From Limnovirga soli (lineage in GTDB: Bacteria; Bacteroidota; Bacteroidia; Chitinophagales; Chitinophagaceae): 64,000 nt of DNA. A program made the position numbers and the translations under genes. Numbering within the stretch: position 1 is the first letter of the stretch; every line of letters begins with the position of its first letter. Positions 19,059-27,850 of this stretch are shown in pieces. The DNA is taken from positions 124,001 to 188,000 of the forward strand of contig NZ_WHPF01000001.1 in the NCBI RefSeq assembly GCF_013106755.1, given 5' to 3'. The notes below the pieces were generated by a model. That model did not search any database and was not told the DNA's origin. It saw only the letters and a list, made by a program, of their open reading frames with translations.

Positions 19059-19518
19059 CAGTTTTGCCTCCGGTTTTTTGCATTAATCGGGTTTCTTTTA
19101 TCACAATATCCTGACTAAGTGCTTTACACATATCATACACAGTAAGTGCGGCAATACTGGCGCCGGTTAAGGCTTCCATCTCTACACCTGTTTTACCGGT
19201 AATAGTTGCAGTACAGTCAATTTCCAGTTGTTGTTTTTCATTTAAAAGTATGGTAATATTGCAGCTATCCAGGCTTAACGGATGGCAAAGCGGTATTAGC
19301 TCGCTGGTTTTCTTGGCTGCCATAATACCTGCAATAATTGCTGTTTGAAATACCCCACCTTTCTTCGTTTGAATATCTCCATTTGCTAACTGCGCCAATA
19401 CGGGTTGGGGTAAAACAACAATTGTCCTTGCAACTGCCTTTCTTTTGGTAATGGCTTTATCGCCTACATCAACCATGGTTACTTTTCCATCCTTATTAAT
19501 ATGCGTAAAATCACTCAT
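19042..19518 (-). CDS. moaC: MoaC, cyclic pyranopterin monophosphate synthase
   Basis: 158 residues, full length. Landmarks: FTHINKDGKVTMVDVGDK opening, AAKKTSELIPLCHP and TGVEMEALTGASIAALTVYDMCKA. Works after MoaA to make cyclic pyranopterin monophosphate. First gene of an overlapping trio moaC-mobA-moeB read leftwards; the 128-bp gap to moeA holds a repeat copy and room for a promoter. Confidence 0.96.
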   Translation of the reverse strand: MSDFTHINKDGKVTMVDVGDKAITKRKAVARTIVVLPQPVLAQLANGDIQTKKGGVFQTAIIAGIMAAKKTSELIPLCHPLSLDSCNITILLNEKQQLEIDCTATITGKTGVEMEALTGASIAALTVYDMCKALSQDIVIKETRLMQKTGGKTDVGKA

Positions 19519-19569
19519 GCTTTTTAATACATTTTTTTTGACTTTCTAATTTTTTGACCAAACTGTTGT

Positions 19570-19622
19570 ACAGGCATGACACCCATTTGCGTCGCACACT
19601 TGTGCGTTCTGTCAGGTATCGG
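19570..19622 (-). repeat. dispersed intergenic repeat, A core
   Basis: Core GCACAAGTGTGCGACGCAA on the minus strand (19587-19605). The right half is diverged (ATGGGTGTCA) and the terminal block is not clear. Confidence 0.8.
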
Positions 19623-19645
19623 CAAATTAAAGTTGCCTAATTATT

Positions 19646-20854
19646 TTAACCTAAAATGGCATTAAAAGGCCATACTCTAAATAGTTCTCCTTTGGTAAAA
19701 TTATCCCGTTCTAATGGAAGTTCCATAAATGCATTTGTATCCAGCAAATTGGCAAAATCACCAGATCCATTACCCGTAACAGGATCAGCCAATAGCTGGC
19801 CGCTGGCAGAAATACTAAGCCTTACCTGCAAGAAATATTGCAAGGCAGGTGTAAAACTATAATCATTATTGAGTTGCGCATATACTGATTTGGTGATTAT
19901 TCCCAAACAAGCCTGCAACCAGGGCAAAAAATAACGGTATACACACATAAATGTTGACACCGGGTTGCCGGGAAAAGCAAATACCAAATTGCCCTTTGGG
20001 TGCCTGCCAAACCAAAAAGGTTTGCCAGGCCTTTGTTGTACTTTATGAAATAACTTTTCTACCCCACAATCCTTCAATGCCTGTGGTATAAAATCAAACT
20101 TACCCATAGATATACCACCGGTTAATAATAGTACATCATAAGTTGCCAGACAGCGGGCAATCTGGCTTTTTGTAATGGCTGCATCATCTGGTATATGCAC
20201 AATATCTGCCACCAAATGGAATTGTTGCAATATGGCTTTAATGGTATAACTATTGGAGGTGCGTATTTGAAAAGTATCCGGCACTGTTTCAACGCCAACC
20301 AGTTCATCGCCGGAGGAAATAATAACTACTTTTGGCACTTGCCTTACCAACAGAGCAGATTTGCCAACAGATGCCGCCAGGCTAATAACCGCAGGTGTTA
20401 CCAACTGATTGGCAGTCGCAACAATTTGCCCGGCCATTTTATCTTTACCCTTGTAATGAATGTTTTGACCCGGCTTAATAACTGCATCCTGCTTAATGTT
20501 AGCCATACCATTGTTTATGTCAATATCCTCATACCGTACAATGGTATCTGCACAGGCAGGTAAAGCAGCACCCGTCATTATTTCCACACAATCTGTAGGA
20601 TGCATGTTGGTGATGGGCGTATCGCCGGCAGCTTGTGTAGTTACTATATTGAAAGCACGCAATCCTTCACTATATGCCTTAAAGGAAATAGCAATACCGT
20701 CCATGGTTACCCGGTTATAGGGCGGCATATCTCTATCAGCAAGTATATCTTCTGCCAGTACGCGGCCCAACGCCTGCTCAAAATATACAGTTTCAACAGG
20801 TAAAAGGCTTACCTGGGATTGTATGATTTGTTCTGCTGTTGCTACCTGTATCAT
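19646..20854 (-). CDS. moeA: MoeA, molybdopterin molybdenumtransferase
   Basis: 402 residues, standard length. DRDMPPYNRVTMDGIA near the start, EIMTGAALPACAD, SSGDELV, LLTGGISMGKFDF and VFAFPGNPVSTF are the conserved segments of the molybdate-insertion enzyme. It cleaves adenylyl-molybdopterin while inserting molybdate. No MogA/MoaB adenylyltransferase lies in the window, so that step must be encoded elsewhere. Flanked on both sides by repeat copies. Confidence 0.95.
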   Translation of the reverse strand: MIQVATAEQIIQSQVSLLPVETVYFEQALGRVLAEDILADRDMPPYNRVTMDGIAISFKAYSEGLRAFNIVTTQAAGDTPITNMHPTDCVEIMTGAALPACADTIVRYEDIDINNGMANIKQDAVIKPGQNIHYKGKDKMAGQIVATANQLVTPAVISLAASVGKSALLVRQVPKVVIISSGDELVGVETVPDTFQIRTSNSYTIKAILQQFHLVADIVHIPDDAAITKSQIARCLATYDVLLLTGGISMGKFDFIPQALKDCGVEKLFHKVQQRPGKPFWFGRHPKGNLVFAFPGNPVSTFMCVYRYFLPWLQACLGIITKSVYAQLNNDYSFTPALQYFLQVRLSISASGQLLADPVTGNGSGDFANLLDTNAFMELPLERDNFTKGELFRVWPFNAILG

Positions 20855-20935
20855 AAGTTATGCGCAATATTTTATTTGTATGTGTAAGAATTTTCTATTG
20901 AAACACCGGGTGTGTTGTAAATACCAATTTCAGTT

Positions 20936-21006
20936 GCTGATGCATGGACTAACCGTACAAGAGTGCGACGCAAGTAAAGCAATATTAGCCTACTACTGCC
21001 TGGCTA
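20936..21006 (+). repeat. dispersed intergenic repeat, A core
   Basis: Left GCTGATGCAT, core GTACAAGAGTGCGACGCAA at 20955-20973, right half GTAAAGCAATATTAGCC, terminal GCCTGGC. Between moaA and moeA. Confidence 0.9.
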
Positions 21007-21015
21007 CACATTGCA

Positions 21016-22005
21016 TTAACCACCAATAGTGGCCATAGATTCATGAACAGGTCCTTTTTCTTTTCTTAGTTTTTCTGCCTGCCAGCCATCTTTTGCACGG
21101 TGATTTATGGCATGCAATAAGGCTTGCTGCAATGCATCATTGGATTGATGTGTGCGCAACAAATCCCGGATATTGAGCACACCATCATCGTACAAACAGG
21201 TTTTTAATACACCCTGCGGGGTTATTCTAATACGGTTGCAGGTACCACAAAAAGATCGCGTATAAGCAGCAATGATGCCTACCGTACCCACATGCCCCGA
21301 TATTTGATAATTATAAGCCGTTGAATATGGTGGATCGGGCAATTTTTCTATACCGGGATGTGCTTGTTGTATGGTATGTAGTATGCGTAGATGATCCCAT
21401 TGCAATTGGGTATAATGGCTATCGCCTCCGTTAAAGGGCATTTCCTCAATAAAACGCACAGCAACGGGCAGGGATTTAGTTAGTTGCACCAAAGGCAGAA
21501 TGTCCTGCGTATTTCTGCCATCCATTACTACTGCATTTAATTTTACAGGTATCTGGTGCTGCAATAATGCGTCTAATGTTTTTAATACATTGGGTAATTC
21601 ATCGCGGCGGGTGATGGCAAAAAAACGTTCTCTGTCCAGGGTATCCAGACTTAGATTTACCGAATGAATACCCATGGGTTTTAACTGTGGCACAAAGGGT
21701 GCTGTTAATACGCCATTAGTGGTAATAGTTATTTGCTGTAATCCTTTTATGGCAGACAAAGCCTCCAGAAATTGCATAATATCCTTGCGCACAAAAGGTT
21801 CGCCACCGGTGATACGAATTTTCTCGATACCCATATTTACGAGAACAGTGCACAGTCGCAACATTTCCTCGTACGACAAGAGTGCTGTACGTTCCAGCCA
21901 TTCCAAACCATGCTCGGGCATGCAATAAAAGCAGCGCAAATTACAGCGGTCTGTAACTGCCAGCCGTACATAATTTATTTTTCTGCCGTGGTTATCGGTA
22001 AGCAA
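21016..22005 (-). CDS. moaA: MoaA, GTP 3',8-cyclase
   Basis: 329 residues, full length. Radical-SAM cluster C21-x3-C25-x2-C28 (DRCNLRCFYC), GGEPFVRKD, and a second cluster at CGTCNRIRITPQG with a third Cys in LKTCL. It ends with the conserved Gly-Gly tail (IGG). First committed enzyme of Moco synthesis. It follows xdhC by ten bases, so xdhC and moaA form one transcription unit. Confidence 0.97.
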   Translation of the reverse strand: MLTDNHGRKINYVRLAVTDRCNLRCFYCMPEHGLEWLERTALLSYEEMLRLCTVLVNMGIEKIRITGGEPFVRKDIMQFLEALSAIKGLQQITITTNGVLTAPFVPQLKPMGIHSVNLSLDTLDRERFFAITRRDELPNVLKTLDALLQHQIPVKLNAVVMDGRNTQDILPLVQLTKSLPVAVRFIEEMPFNGGDSHYTQLQWDHLRILHTIQQAHPGIEKLPDPPYSTAYNYQISGHVGTVGIIAAYTRSFCGTCNRIRITPQGVLKTCLYDDGVLNIRDLLRTHQSNDALQQALLHAINHRAKDGWQAEKLRKEKGPVHESMATIGG

Positions 22006-22015
22006 TGGTAAATTT

Positions 22016-23122
22016 TTAATTACTATAAATTGAACCTTCTCTTAATTTAAGCGACATCCCTTTTCGTCCTGCAAAACAACTGCGAATTTCTGCAATAATG
22101 GATAAAGCAATTTCCTCAGGGTTATTGGCGCCTATATCTAATCCGGCGGGTGCATAAATGCGTTGATAATCATTTTCTGTTACCACCATAGTTGCACCCA
22201 GTTCATCAAACATTTTATTGCTCCGTTTTTTGGGGCCCAGCAATCCAATATAATTTGCCTTTGTGGTTAATGCAAACCGCAAATGGCGCAAATCGGTTTT
22301 ATAATCATGTGCCATTAATACCATAGCACTATACCCATCAATAGGCAAATGATTAATGCCATCAGGATGCAATACTGCGGTAGCGGCACCAAATACAGCC
22401 TTACCTATTTTAGCCGGATTGGCCACAACGGTAGCCTGCCAGCCTAGCGCAGCTGCACATTGTACCAGTGGTAACACATCGTATTGTGCCCCAAAAATAA
22501 AAAGTTGTACTACCGGCTCAATAATTTCAATAAAAATTTTAAGTGCGGCATTTTGCCCGGTGGCAGTGTACACCAGCGATTGTTTCTTGTCAACCGCCAA
22601 ATGAATGGTGGTAATCAATTCATCCACAACAGTTGCAAATGGAAATATCTGTTTAAATGCCGCATCATCAGTAAACAACCATGCTTCACCAAGGTAGGTT
22701 TGTTCATCGGTTGTGGTTGCCATAATGGTAACCATACACCGCGGTGTTCTGGTATTTACTACACTTGCCAAAAGCACAATTGGGTTATTGGCGTCTTCCT
22801 TATGCAGTGGCGTAAACAGCACATCAATAATACCATTACACCCAAGTCCCACACCAATTTGAGAGGCATCTTCCTGGGTAGTATCGTAGGTAATAACTGA
22901 GGGTTTATGCATGGCAATGGCTTTTTGTGCCCGCCGCAATGCATCACCTTCCAGGCAGCCACCGCTAATACCGCCCAGGAAATTACCATCCTCCCATACC
23001 AGCATACGGGCACCGGTTCTGCGATAAGAAGAACCTTCTACCCTAACCACCGTTGCTAATGCAGCTTTCACACCCGGAATAGCACTATTGTATGCCTCTA
23101 TTATTGCCCTTATTTCTTTCAT
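22016..23122 (-). CDS. XdhC/CoxF-family molybdenum hydroxylase maturation protein
   Basis: 368 residues from the ATG at 23122; the frame is open 78 bases upstream but the XdhC domain begins at MKEIRAIIEAYN. N-terminal XdhC domain (ATVVRVEGSSYRRTGARML, GGISGGCLEGD), then a Rossmann-like XdhC_C domain (IFGAQYDVLPLV, YIGLLGPKKR, GLDIGANNPEEIALSIIAEI). Family members bind Moco and help sulfurate and insert it into xanthine-dehydrogenase-type enzymes; the likely client is the IorAB-type pair at 12281-14981. Confidence 0.9.
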   Translation of the reverse strand: MKEIRAIIEAYNSAIPGVKAALATVVRVEGSSYRRTGARMLVWEDGNFLGGISGGCLEGDALRRAQKAIAMHKPSVITYDTTQEDASQIGVGLGCNGIIDVLFTPLHKEDANNPIVLLASVVNTRTPRCMVTIMATTTDEQTYLGEAWLFTDDAAFKQIFPFATVVDELITTIHLAVDKKQSLVYTATGQNAALKIFIEIIEPVVQLFIFGAQYDVLPLVQCAAALGWQATVVANPAKIGKAVFGAATAVLHPDGINHLPIDGYSAMVLMAHDYKTDLRHLRFALTTKANYIGLLGPKKRSNKMFDELGATMVVTENDYQRIYAPAGLDIGANNPEEIALSIIAEIRSCFAGRKGMSLKLREGSIYSN

Positions 23123-23205
23123 ATTGCAATTGGGCTGTAAGTTAGTGTTTAGCACAGTAAAACATAGCATGCCCATTTGCACAAAGCGAAAAAAATACAT
23201 TGATG

Positions 23206-23275
23206 TGTGCCGGCGGCGGAATGCTATGCAGCTTTACTTGTGTCACTCACTTGTACGGCGGAATTAGGTGGCGGC
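23206..23275 (-). repeat. dispersed intergenic repeat, C core
   Basis: Core GTACAAGTGAGTGACACAA on the minus strand (23238-23256) joined to the same GTAAAGCTGCAT right half found in A copies, ending GCCGGC. Confidence 0.8.
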
Positions 23276-23355
23276 ATTAAGTGGGAAAAATAATAATGGA
23301 AAGCATTAGCCAATCATTAACCGCAAGGCTTGTTTTACCAGCCATTTTATTGTAA

Positions 23356-23424
23356 GCTGCATGCAGTATCGGGACGCACAAGAGTGCGACGCAAGTATAG
23401 CCCATGCCGGTTGTGCTGCCCGGC
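23356..23424 (+). repeat. dispersed intergenic repeat, A core
   Basis: Left GCTGCATGCAG, core GCACAAGAGTGCGACGCAA at 23376-23394, right half GTATAGCCCA, terminal TGCCCGGC. Confidence 0.88.
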
Positions 23425-23528
23425 CCAAAAAATGGTAGTTTACTGCAAGCATTGAACAAAAATAACCCATACAGTTTAACGCTAATCAGCAGAATAAATA
23501 GTAATTTCCAAACTTAAACTCTACCGCA

Positions 23529-24566
23529 TTGCAACGCAGAAACTTTATTAAACACAGCGCATTGGCCGCAGGTGCATTGGCTATGGCACCAACATTATCT
23601 TCTTTTGGCATGGCCGAAGATGCCATTTTGGGCCACAATAACAAACGTTATAAATTAAACAAAGACTGGGGTAAACTTGATTTTACCCATTATCCTGTAA
23701 AAGATTGTCATGAAATGATACAGGACAGTAAGGGCCGCATTTTTTTGCTTACCAACGAAACGCATAACAATATTATTATTTACGACAGAAAGGGGAAATT
23801 ATTGGACAGTTGGGGACATGAATACCCCGGCGGCCATGGACTTACCCTGTTTAACGAGAACGGCACTGAAGTGTTGTTTATTTGCGATAACAGTCGCAAC
23901 CAGGTAATTAAAACCACACTGGATGGCAGGGTGTTACTAACGCTGAATTATCCTAAAGAAACAGGGCAATACAGTAAACAGGAAGAGTTTATACCCACCG
24001 AAACGGCTATTGCCGCCAATGGTGATATTTATGTAGCTGATGGTTATGGCAAAGATTTTATTATTCGCTACGATTACAAAGGCAATTACCTGGGTTATTT
24101 TGGTGGCCGTGGCGACAAAGATGAGCACCTGCTAAACGCACATGGTGTTTGTATGGATTATAGAAATCCAAAGCAGCCTACTTTAATTGTAACCTCACGC
24201 CAGCAAAATGCTTTTAAACGTTTTACGCTGGATGGCAAATATATAAGTACCATACCTATGCCCGGTGCCTGGGTATGCCGGCCGGTTATACATGGCGATT
24301 ACCTGTATGCAGCAGTATTACAAAGCAATGCCAACCTGTGGAAACAATCAGGTTTTGTTACTATACTGGATAAGGATTTTAAAGTAGTATCTAACCTGGC
24401 AGGCAGCGAGCCAATTTATAAAGAAAATCAATTGCAGGAAATGTATCAAACCGTAAAAGCATTTGATTACCCGCATGATGTATGCATTGATGATGAAGGC
24501 AACCTGTATGTAGCACAATGGAATTCTGGCCAGGTATACCCCTATAAATTAGAACCGGTTATATAA
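23529..24566 (+). CDS. Tat-exported NHL-repeat six-bladed propeller protein
   Basis: 345 residues if translation starts at the TTG at 23529; this start is preferred because it supplies the Tat signal QRRNFIKHSALAAGALA, whereas the next in-frame ATG loses the twin arginine, and a stop lies just upstream. The body has NHL-type blades (GRIFLLTNE, LFICDNSRNQVIK, GDIYVADGYGKDFIIRYD, GNLYVAQWNSGQVYPY), like peptidylglycine-lyase-like propellers. First gene of an operon: its stop codon overlaps the next ATG by one base. Probably a periplasmic binding or redox scaffold; enzymatic activity not shown. Confidence 0.78.
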   Translation: MQRRNFIKHSALAAGALAMAPTLSSFGMAEDAILGHNNKRYKLNKDWGKLDFTHYPVKDCHEMIQDSKGRIFLLTNETHNNIIIYDRKGKLLDSWGHEYPGGHGLTLFNENGTEVLFICDNSRNQVIKTTLDGRVLLTLNYPKETGQYSKQEEFIPTETAIAANGDIYVADGYGKDFIIRYDYKGNYLGYFGGRGDKDEHLLNAHGVCMDYRNPKQPTLIVTSRQQNAFKRFTLDGKYISTIPMPGAWVCRPVIHGDYLYAAVLQSNANLWKQSGFVTILDKDFKVVSNLAGSEPIYKENQLQEMYQTVKAFDYPHDVCIDDEGNLYVAQWNSGQVYPYKLEPVI

Positions 24567-25354
24567 TGAAAGTATTGCTGGTAGGCTTTTTTTGCTGGAT
24601 AATGCTGTTGCAGGCAACTGCACAATACAAGCTGCATTATGCAATGCCCGTTATACAATATAAATCGGTATTTTTTACGGATACCGCCATGGTTAGTTTA
24701 AAATTTGAACAACCAGGCACCACCATCCATTTTACTACCAATGGCAAAACGCCTACCGAAAAAGATGCTGTTTACACCCAACCAATTGTGGTTAAAGGGC
24801 AAAGCAGCACCATTAAAGCCATCGTGTTTGGAAGCGAGTTTTTACCCTCGGATGTGCTAGTTACCAGTTTTTATAATAAGGGATTGGCAATACCTGCTGT
24901 TACCGGCACTTTACCCGATGCAAAATACAAAGCCAATGGACTTAACAGCCTTACAGATAATAAAGGTGGTTTTGCCCAACTTAACACCAATTGGCTGGGT
25001 TATACCAACGATACTATTCAGTTTTATATAGATCTTGATAGCAAGCAAACCATACACGAGGTAGCCTTAAACTTTTTACAGGATGAAGGCAGCTGGATAT
25101 TTTTACCCACCAAAATTTCGATTTTTGCTTTCAACAACAAATTGCAAGAGTATGCGCTAAAAAAAACGGTGTATCCATTTACCAATTTACCGGGTAAAGG
25201 CAGCAACTGTGTCTTTACCAGTTTGCGTTTCTCCAAAAAAATAAGTACACAAAAACTAATGGTACTTATTACCACACTTAAAAAAATTCCGGACTGGCAC
25301 CCAGCCAAAGGGGAGCATGCCTGGACATTTATTGATGAACTTAAAGTATACTAA
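24566..25354 (+). CDS. Secreted protein: chitobiase-C-like domain plus discoidin-like domain
   Basis: 262 residues. Signal peptide 1-19 (ends ATAQ). Residues about 28-110 match the chitobiase/hexosaminidase C-terminal beta-sandwich (TIHFTTNGKTPTEKDAVYTQPI); about 115-262 look like an F5/8-type (discoidin) domain ending DWHPAKGEHAWTFIDELKVY. The same two-domain module, with the same closing motif, forms the C-terminus of the next protein. Likely a carbohydrate- or wall-binding periplasmic partner in the operon. No catalytic motif seen. Confidence 0.65.
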   Translation: MKVLLVGFFCWIMLLQATAQYKLHYAMPVIQYKSVFFTDTAMVSLKFEQPGTTIHFTTNGKTPTEKDAVYTQPIVVKGQSSTIKAIVFGSEFLPSDVLVTSFYNKGLAIPAVTGTLPDAKYKANGLNSLTDNKGGFAQLNTNWLGYTNDTIQFYIDLDSKQTIHEVALNFLQDEGSWIFLPTKISIFAFNNKLQEYALKKTVYPFTNLPGKGSNCVFTSLRFSKKISTQKLMVLITTLKKIPDWHPAKGEHAWTFIDELKVY

Positions 25355-25358
25355 AACC

Positions 25359-27506
25359 ATGCAACGCTGGAAAACCATTTTATACAATACTGCTTTATGC
25401 TTTAACTGTCTGCTATTGTTTCTGCTTTTATTTTATAACAGTATTGCAGTACCAGCATGGGTACAGGTATTGGGGCGTATGCACCCACTTATTATACATT
25501 TTCCCATTGTATTGCTTTTGCTTTATGTAATATGGCAAATATGGATATACAACAAATTGGAAGATGTACAACTGGCAAAAAGCACAGGTGAATTATTGTT
25601 GTTAGCAGCCGCAGCAAGCGCAGCTATTACAGCTTTAATGGGTGTATTACTATCTAAGGAAAGCGGTTATGATGCAGATGCATTGGCCTGGCATAAATGG
25701 ACCGGCAGCGGACTGGCTTTTGTTAGCTTTGCCTGGTATTTACTGCGTAACCGCATTACCCATTCCAAAGCAATTACCCTTGTTTTGGCTATTACAGTGT
25801 GTATTACTTTAATTATAACAGGCGAATTGGGCTCTGCCATTACCCGGGGCGAAGACTATTTGCTGGCTCCCGTATTGCCAAAACAACAAGCACAACAGGT
25901 GGCATTTGATGATGCCGTTGTTTTTACCAATATGGTTGAACCTATTTTAAAAGAAAAATGTGTAGGCTGCCATAATAGTAAAAAAGCCAAGGGTGAATTA
26001 TTGATGGAAACCACTGCCCAATTACTAAAAGGCGGTAAAGATGGTGCTTTATGGAATACCAGTAACCCTTCACTTAGTTTGTTGCTAAAACGGGTACACC
26101 TGCCATTGGAAGAAGAAAAGCATATGCCACCCAAAGGCAAACCGCAACTTACCGATGAAGAAATAATGATATTGAATTTGTGGATACAATCAGGCGCCAG
26201 TTTTACTACAAAAGTGGCCACATTACCTGCCAATGATAGCCTGCGCAATATTGCTGCAACCATGTTTACATCAGATGTGGCTGAAGTATATGATTTTGCT
26301 GCAGCCAGTGATAAAACCATTGCCGGCTTAACCAATAATAACCGCGTAATAACGCCTATTGCTGAAGGATCTCCTGCCCTCACAGTAGATTTTTATAATA
26401 GCGGTTTTTACAACCAAAAAGCTTTACAGGAATTGCAGGAATTAAAAGAACAGATAGTATATATCAATCTATCTAAAATGCCTGTACAGGATGATGATAT
26501 TACGCTGTTAAGTCAGTTTGCCAATTTAAGGGAATTGAATATTAGTTTTACCCCTATAACAGGTAAGAATTTGGCTGTATTAAGTAAACTACCCAAGTTA
26601 AAAGAGCTTTCACTGGCAGGTACAAAAGTTAATGCGAAAGATGTGCAGGTGCTGGCCACTTCTGCATCGTTGAAGAAAATATTTCTATGGAATACGGGCA
26701 TTACAGATGACGCCCTTAAACTGATTGCTAAAGCCAATAGTTCCATTCATTTTGAAACTGGTTTTAATGGCGATACAGTTATTATGAAATTGAATGCCCC
26801 CATTTTACAAAATGAGGAAACCGTTATTCTGGACTCATTACCCTTACAGTTAAAACATTATGTAAACGGTACAACCATTCGCTATACATTAGATGGGAAA
26901 GACCCTGACAGCCTGCAATCGCCCATTTACAAGCAGGGAATGTATTTAAAACAAAATGGAATATTAAAAGCAAAAGCCTTTAAACCAGGCTGGATTAGCA
27001 GTGATGTTACACAAGCTTATTTTTATAAAAATACGTTTACCCCAGACGTTGCCACTTTAGTTACACCAGCAGACGATTCGTATAAAGGAGATGGCGCCAA
27101 AACCATTATTGACCATATTAAGAGCGATAATAATTTCAGAAATGGCAAATGGCTGGGCTACCATGGCACTTTAATGAACACCTTATTACATTTTCAAAAA
27201 CCGGTACAGGTACAGAATATTACTATCAGTTCGCTGGTTGATATTGGTGGTTATATTTTCCCGCCACTTAGTATAGAAGTTTGGGGCGGCAACACGGAAG
27301 GCAGTTTAAAATTATTGGGGCGGTTAACACCAAAACAACCAACGATGTCTGCACCCGGCTATTTGCAGGGCTACGATATTAACTTTACGCCTGCCACTTT
27401 ACAATACATAAAGTTAAAAGTTCAGTCTGTGCCCAAACTTCCGGTATGGCACCCGGGTAAGGGCGATAAGGCCTGGTTTTTTACAGATGAAGTGTTTATT
27501 AATTAG
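25359..27506 (+). CDS. Membrane c-type cytochrome with LRR, chitobiase-C and discoidin-like domains
   Basis: 715 residues from the ATG at 25359, four bases after the previous stop; an earlier in-frame ATG overlaps that gene and adds nothing. Residues 1-185 hold several helices of the DUF2231 type (RMHPLIIHFPIVLLLLY). A planctomycete-type cytochrome c domain follows with heme motif C201-x2-C204-H205 (CVGCHNSKK) and distal HMPPKGKP. Then leucine-rich repeats (about 350-470), a chitobiase-C-like domain (TIRYTLDGKDPDS) and a discoidin-like end (VWHPGKGDKAWFFTDEVFIN). Suggests an inner-membrane electron carrier displaying a sugar-binding module in the periplasm. Confidence 0.75.
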   Translation: MQRWKTILYNTALCFNCLLLFLLLFYNSIAVPAWVQVLGRMHPLIIHFPIVLLLLYVIWQIWIYNKLEDVQLAKSTGELLLLAAAASAAITALMGVLLSKESGYDADALAWHKWTGSGLAFVSFAWYLLRNRITHSKAITLVLAITVCITLIITGELGSAITRGEDYLLAPVLPKQQAQQVAFDDAVVFTNMVEPILKEKCVGCHNSKKAKGELLMETTAQLLKGGKDGALWNTSNPSLSLLLKRVHLPLEEEKHMPPKGKPQLTDEEIMILNLWIQSGASFTTKVATLPANDSLRNIAATMFTSDVAEVYDFAAASDKTIAGLTNNNRVITPIAEGSPALTVDFYNSGFYNQKALQELQELKEQIVYINLSKMPVQDDDITLLSQFANLRELNISFTPITGKNLAVLSKLPKLKELSLAGTKVNAKDVQVLATSASLKKIFLWNTGITDDALKLIAKANSSIHFETGFNGDTVIMKLNAPILQNEETVILDSLPLQLKHYVNGTTIRYTLDGKDPDSLQSPIYKQGMYLKQNGILKAKAFKPGWISSDVTQAYFYKNTFTPDVATLVTPADDSYKGDGAKTIIDHIKSDNNFRNGKWLGYHGTLMNTLLHFQKPVQVQNITISSLVDIGGYIFPPLSIEVWGGNTEGSLKLLGRLTPKQPTMSAPGYLQGYDINFTPATLQYIKLKVQSVPKLPVWHPGKGDKAWFFTDEVFIN

Positions 27507-27545
27507 TGAGTGGTGAGGGGTGAGTGGTGAATGTTGAGCAATGAG
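27507..27545. repeat. short TGAGTGGTGAG tandem simple repeat
   Basis: Directly after the cytochrome gene stop: GTGAGTGGTGAGGGGTGAG and GTGGTGAATGTTGAGCAATGAG, i.e. degenerate TGAGTGG/TGAG units. Low-complexity tract of a kind frequent in Bacteroidota intergenic DNA. Confidence 0.5.
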
Positions 27546-27576
27546 TAAATTCTCTACACTTTACTATAGTTTTAGT

Positions 27577-27644
27577 TGCACAATTATTCTACAGTACAAG
27601 TGTGCGACGCAAGTAAAGCTGCGCCAGGTGTATTGGCCGGGCTC
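27577..27644 (+). repeat. dispersed intergenic repeat, A core
   Basis: Core GTACAAGTGTGCGACGCAA at 27594-27612, right half GTAAAGCTGCGCC, terminal GGCCGGGC. Faces the copy at 27751-27819 within one convergent gap. Confidence 0.88.
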
Positions 27645-27711
27645 ATAAAATATTTACATATGGTTTTATTTATTTAAGCCCAGCACCCGAAAAGTGCCGG
27701 GTATCATTTTA

Positions 27712-27738
27712 GGCCATTGACTGGCCGGTGTATTTTTT
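27712..27738 (+). terminator. possible intrinsic terminator in convergent gap
   Basis: Stem GGCCA/TGGCC with a 5-nt loop, followed after GGTGTA by a T-run. Short stem and 200 bp from the stop, so tentative. Confidence 0.3.
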
Positions 27739-27750
27739 CTAGCGTTATAT

Positions 27751-27819
27751 ACCCGGCTGAAGTACTACTATTATACATACTTGCGTCGCACTCTTGTACG
27801 GTTAGATATACTATGCAGC
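27751..27819 (-). repeat. dispersed intergenic repeat, A core
   Basis: Core GTACAAGAGTGCGACGCAA on the minus strand (27781-27799), left GCTGCATAGTATATC, terminal GCCGGGT. The left 27 bases closely match the copy at 56210-56277. Confidence 0.9.
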
Positions 27820-27850
27820 AATACAGCCAAAAAGTTTGAGTGGATGATAA

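Larger units (their letters stand above)
23123..23528. other. 406-bp divergent gap with two repeat copies
   Basis: Upstream of xdhC (leftward) and the NHL-propeller operon (rightward). Holds a C-type copy (23206-23275) and an A-type copy (23356-23424) in opposite orientations. No reading frame of note. Confidence 0.6.
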
